A stretch of 32,333 bases of DNA. It comes from Enterobacter asburiae. Lineage in GTDB: Bacteria; Pseudomonadota; Gammaproteobacteria; Enterobacterales; Enterobacteriaceae. The notes under the pieces are model-generated. The model was not told the DNA's origin, searched no databases, and worked only from the letters and a program-made list of their open reading frames with translations. Both the position numbers and the translations under genes were made by a program. Below are positions 31,394-32,333 of this stretch, in pieces (the stretch's first letter is position 1; each line of letters starts with the position of its first letter). The stretch is from contig NZ_JAKCMV010000038.1 in assembly GCF_021440515.1 (NCBI RefSeq), positions 1-32,333 on the forward strand, written 5' to 3'.

Positions 31394-31792
31394 ATGGAAA
31401 ATCCTCGTCACGCACAAGGGCCTGCAAATAACGTCCTCGGCATTGGCCAGCGTATCTTGACCACGCTGGTCAGCATTGCCGAAACGCGCGTCCGGCTGGC
31501 AGTCGTTGAACTGGAAGAGGAGAAAGCGAATCTCTTCCAGATGCTGCTGATGCTCGGGCTTACCATGCTCTTCGCCGCGTTTGGTCTGATGAGCCTGATG
31601 GTGCTGATTATCTGGGCCATCGATCCTCAGTATCGACTGAACGCGATGATCGCCACGACCGTGGTGCTGCTTGTCGGGGCACTGATTGGCGGCCTGTGGA
31701 CGCTACGCAAAGCGCGCCAGTCGACCTTCCTGCGCCATACGCGTCAGGAGCTGGCGAATGACCGCTCTCTGCTGGAGGATGACAAGCCGTGA
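31394..31792 (+). CDS. yqjE: phage holin-family-like inner-membrane protein YqjE
   Basis: 132 aa with two transmembrane helices (LFQMLLMLGLTMLFAAFGLM and about residues 75-97, MIATTVVLLVGALIGGLW) between charged ends. Homologue of E. coli YqjE, two residues shorter; function unknown. The ATG at 31394 is chosen because the N-terminus (ENPRHAQGPANNVLGIGQRI) matches E. coli, while the longer open frame overlaps yqjD. There is no good ribosome-binding site, so translation is probably coupled to yqjD. Confidence 0.9.
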   Translation: MENPRHAQGPANNVLGIGQRILTTLVSIAETRVRLAVVELEEEKANLFQMLLMLGLTMLFAAFGLMSLMVLIIWAIDPQYRLNAMIATTVVLLVGALIGGLWTLRKARQSTFLRHTRQELANDRSLLEDDKP

Positions 31793-32085
31793 GCAGCAAA
31801 GCCGAACTCATGAAACGCAAAGCGTACCTGTTAAGCCAGATCCAGCAGCAACGGCTGGATCTGTCTGCCAGTCGCCGCGACTGGGTTGAATCAACCCGTT
31901 CGTTCGACAGAGGCTGGAGTACCTTCCTGAACCTGCGTTCATGGGCTCTGGTGGGTAGCAGCGTGATGGCGATTTGGTCGGTACGTCACCCGAATATGCT
32001 GATCCGCTGGGCAAGACGTGGATTTGGCGCCTGGAGCGCCTGGCGTCTGGTGAAAACCACGCTGCGACAGCAGCAGCTACGGTGA
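31789..32085 (+). CDS. yqjK: YqjK-like family protein
   Basis: 98 aa, GTG start overlapping the yqjE stop (GTGA) with TGGAGG upstream. Basic N-terminal helix (AELMKRKAYLLSQIQQQRLD), a moderately hydrophobic segment (WALVGSSVMAIWSV) and conserved RWARRGFGAWSAWRLVKTTL. Homologue of E. coli YqjK, function unknown, one residue shorter. Last gene of yqjCDEK, followed by a strong terminator. Confidence 0.9.
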   Translation: MSSKAELMKRKAYLLSQIQQQRLDLSASRRDWVESTRSFDRGWSTFLNLRSWALVGSSVMAIWSVRHPNMLIRWARRGFGAWSAWRLVKTTLRQQQLR

Positions 32086-32091
32086 TAAAGC

Positions 32092-32119
32092 AAAACGGTA
32101 ACCCTGGTTACCGTTTTTT
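32092..32119 (+). terminator. intrinsic terminator of yqjCDEK
   Basis: AAAACGGTAACC (32092-32103) and GGTTACCGTTTT (32106-32117) form a long perfect inverted repeat (the effective loop is a few bases) followed by TT G TTTTTG. It begins 7 bp after the yqjK stop. Confidence 0.92.
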
Positions 32120-32258
32120 GTTTTTGCGCCCTCTTCCTGTGGGCTAAGGGTTACCCCGTAATTTTTTCCTTAAAGCGATGAGAATAATTTCATATAGATA
32201 ACTGCTTTACAGCGACACCCTGGTCCGGCTGAAAATCGCCGAAGCGTTTCCGTAATGC

Positions 32259-32325
32259 CGGGGCGAGGCGCAGGGACGCGCCGAGAGGGCATAGCCTGCA
32301 TGGATGCAGGCTGGTGCCCGACCCG
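32259..32325. repeat. branched palindromic element at the window end
   Basis: Nested inverted repeats: outer CGGG (32259-32262) with CCCG (32322-32325); a first hairpin GGCGC-AGGGAC-GCGCC (32267-32282); a second GGGCA-T-AGCCTGCA-TGGA-TGCAGGCT-GG-TGCCC (32287-32319). Together they could fold as a three-way junction. It does not resemble the REP elements of this window and I do not recognise it. The preceding 32120-32258 holds no visible gene; the window may stop before the next gene or inside a larger repeat. Confidence 0.45.
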
Positions 32326-32333
32326 ATAGCATG

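Noticed and set aside
32220..32333. RNase P RNA or another known ncRNA at the window end
   Set aside because: The hairpins are present but I see none of the conserved RNase P or tmRNA sequence blocks.

Overview
The window comes from the chromosome of a member of the Enterobacteriaceae, most likely Enterobacter or a close relative such as Leclercia or Lelliottia. Nearly every backbone gene reads as a close relative of an Escherichia coli K-12 gene and keeps the E. coli order (patA ... fadH-rlmG-ygjP-ygjR-alx-sstT-uxaA-uxaC-exuT-exuR-yqjA-mzrA-yqjCDEK). The text is GC-rich apart from one short cassette, and REP/BIME palindromes sit at gene ends. Assignments are by recognition of protein sequence and motifs; no database search was run.

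Left part (1-5060): a regulatory region with a leftward sigma-28 promoter (for aer, outside the window) and a sigma-54 promoter with an NtrC-type site for patA, the putrescine aminotransferase, which uses a TTG start. It is followed by a remnant of an O-antigen-ligase/PglL-like membrane protein, then a divergent cluster: an XRE-cupin regulator facing a B3/4-domain protein and a DapA/NanA-family aldolase. A small secreted pilin-like protein follows.

Middle part (5057-13600): a complete AI-2 quorum-signal uptake and processing locus, lsrACDBFG on the minus strand and lsrRK on the plus strand around a shared control region. LsrK phosphorylates imported AI-2, LsrR is released from its sites by phospho-AI-2, and LsrF/LsrG degrade the signal. 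The locus lies between patA and fadH, where E. coli K-12 carries other genes, so this is a variable site.

Accessory cassette (about 13490-15722): the most unusual stretch. The 3' end of lsrK runs into a GC-rich palindromic repeat that supplies the last 23 codons. Downstream are a diverged, internally deleted second copy of the lsrK 3' end, then two AT-rich, translationally coupled minus-strand genes (DUF3289 followed by DUF943), then a third trace of the lsrK 3' end and a second, expanded copy of the palindromic repeat. The DUF3289-DUF943 pair looks like an orphan effector/immunity module between long direct repeats.

Right part (15797-32333): fatty-acid oxidation (fadH), 23S rRNA methylation (rlmG), a metallohydrolase (ygjP), an oxidoreductase (ygjR), the Mn/alkaline-pH-controlled alx with its PRE riboswitch, the serine/threonine transporter sstT, the hexuronate regulon (uxaCA, exuT, exuR) with recognisable ExuR and CRP sites and a long hairpin-rich exuT leader, the envelope-stress pair yqjA-mzrA, and the yqjCDEK membrane-protein operon. 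The window ends in a palindrome-rich stretch with no recognised gene.
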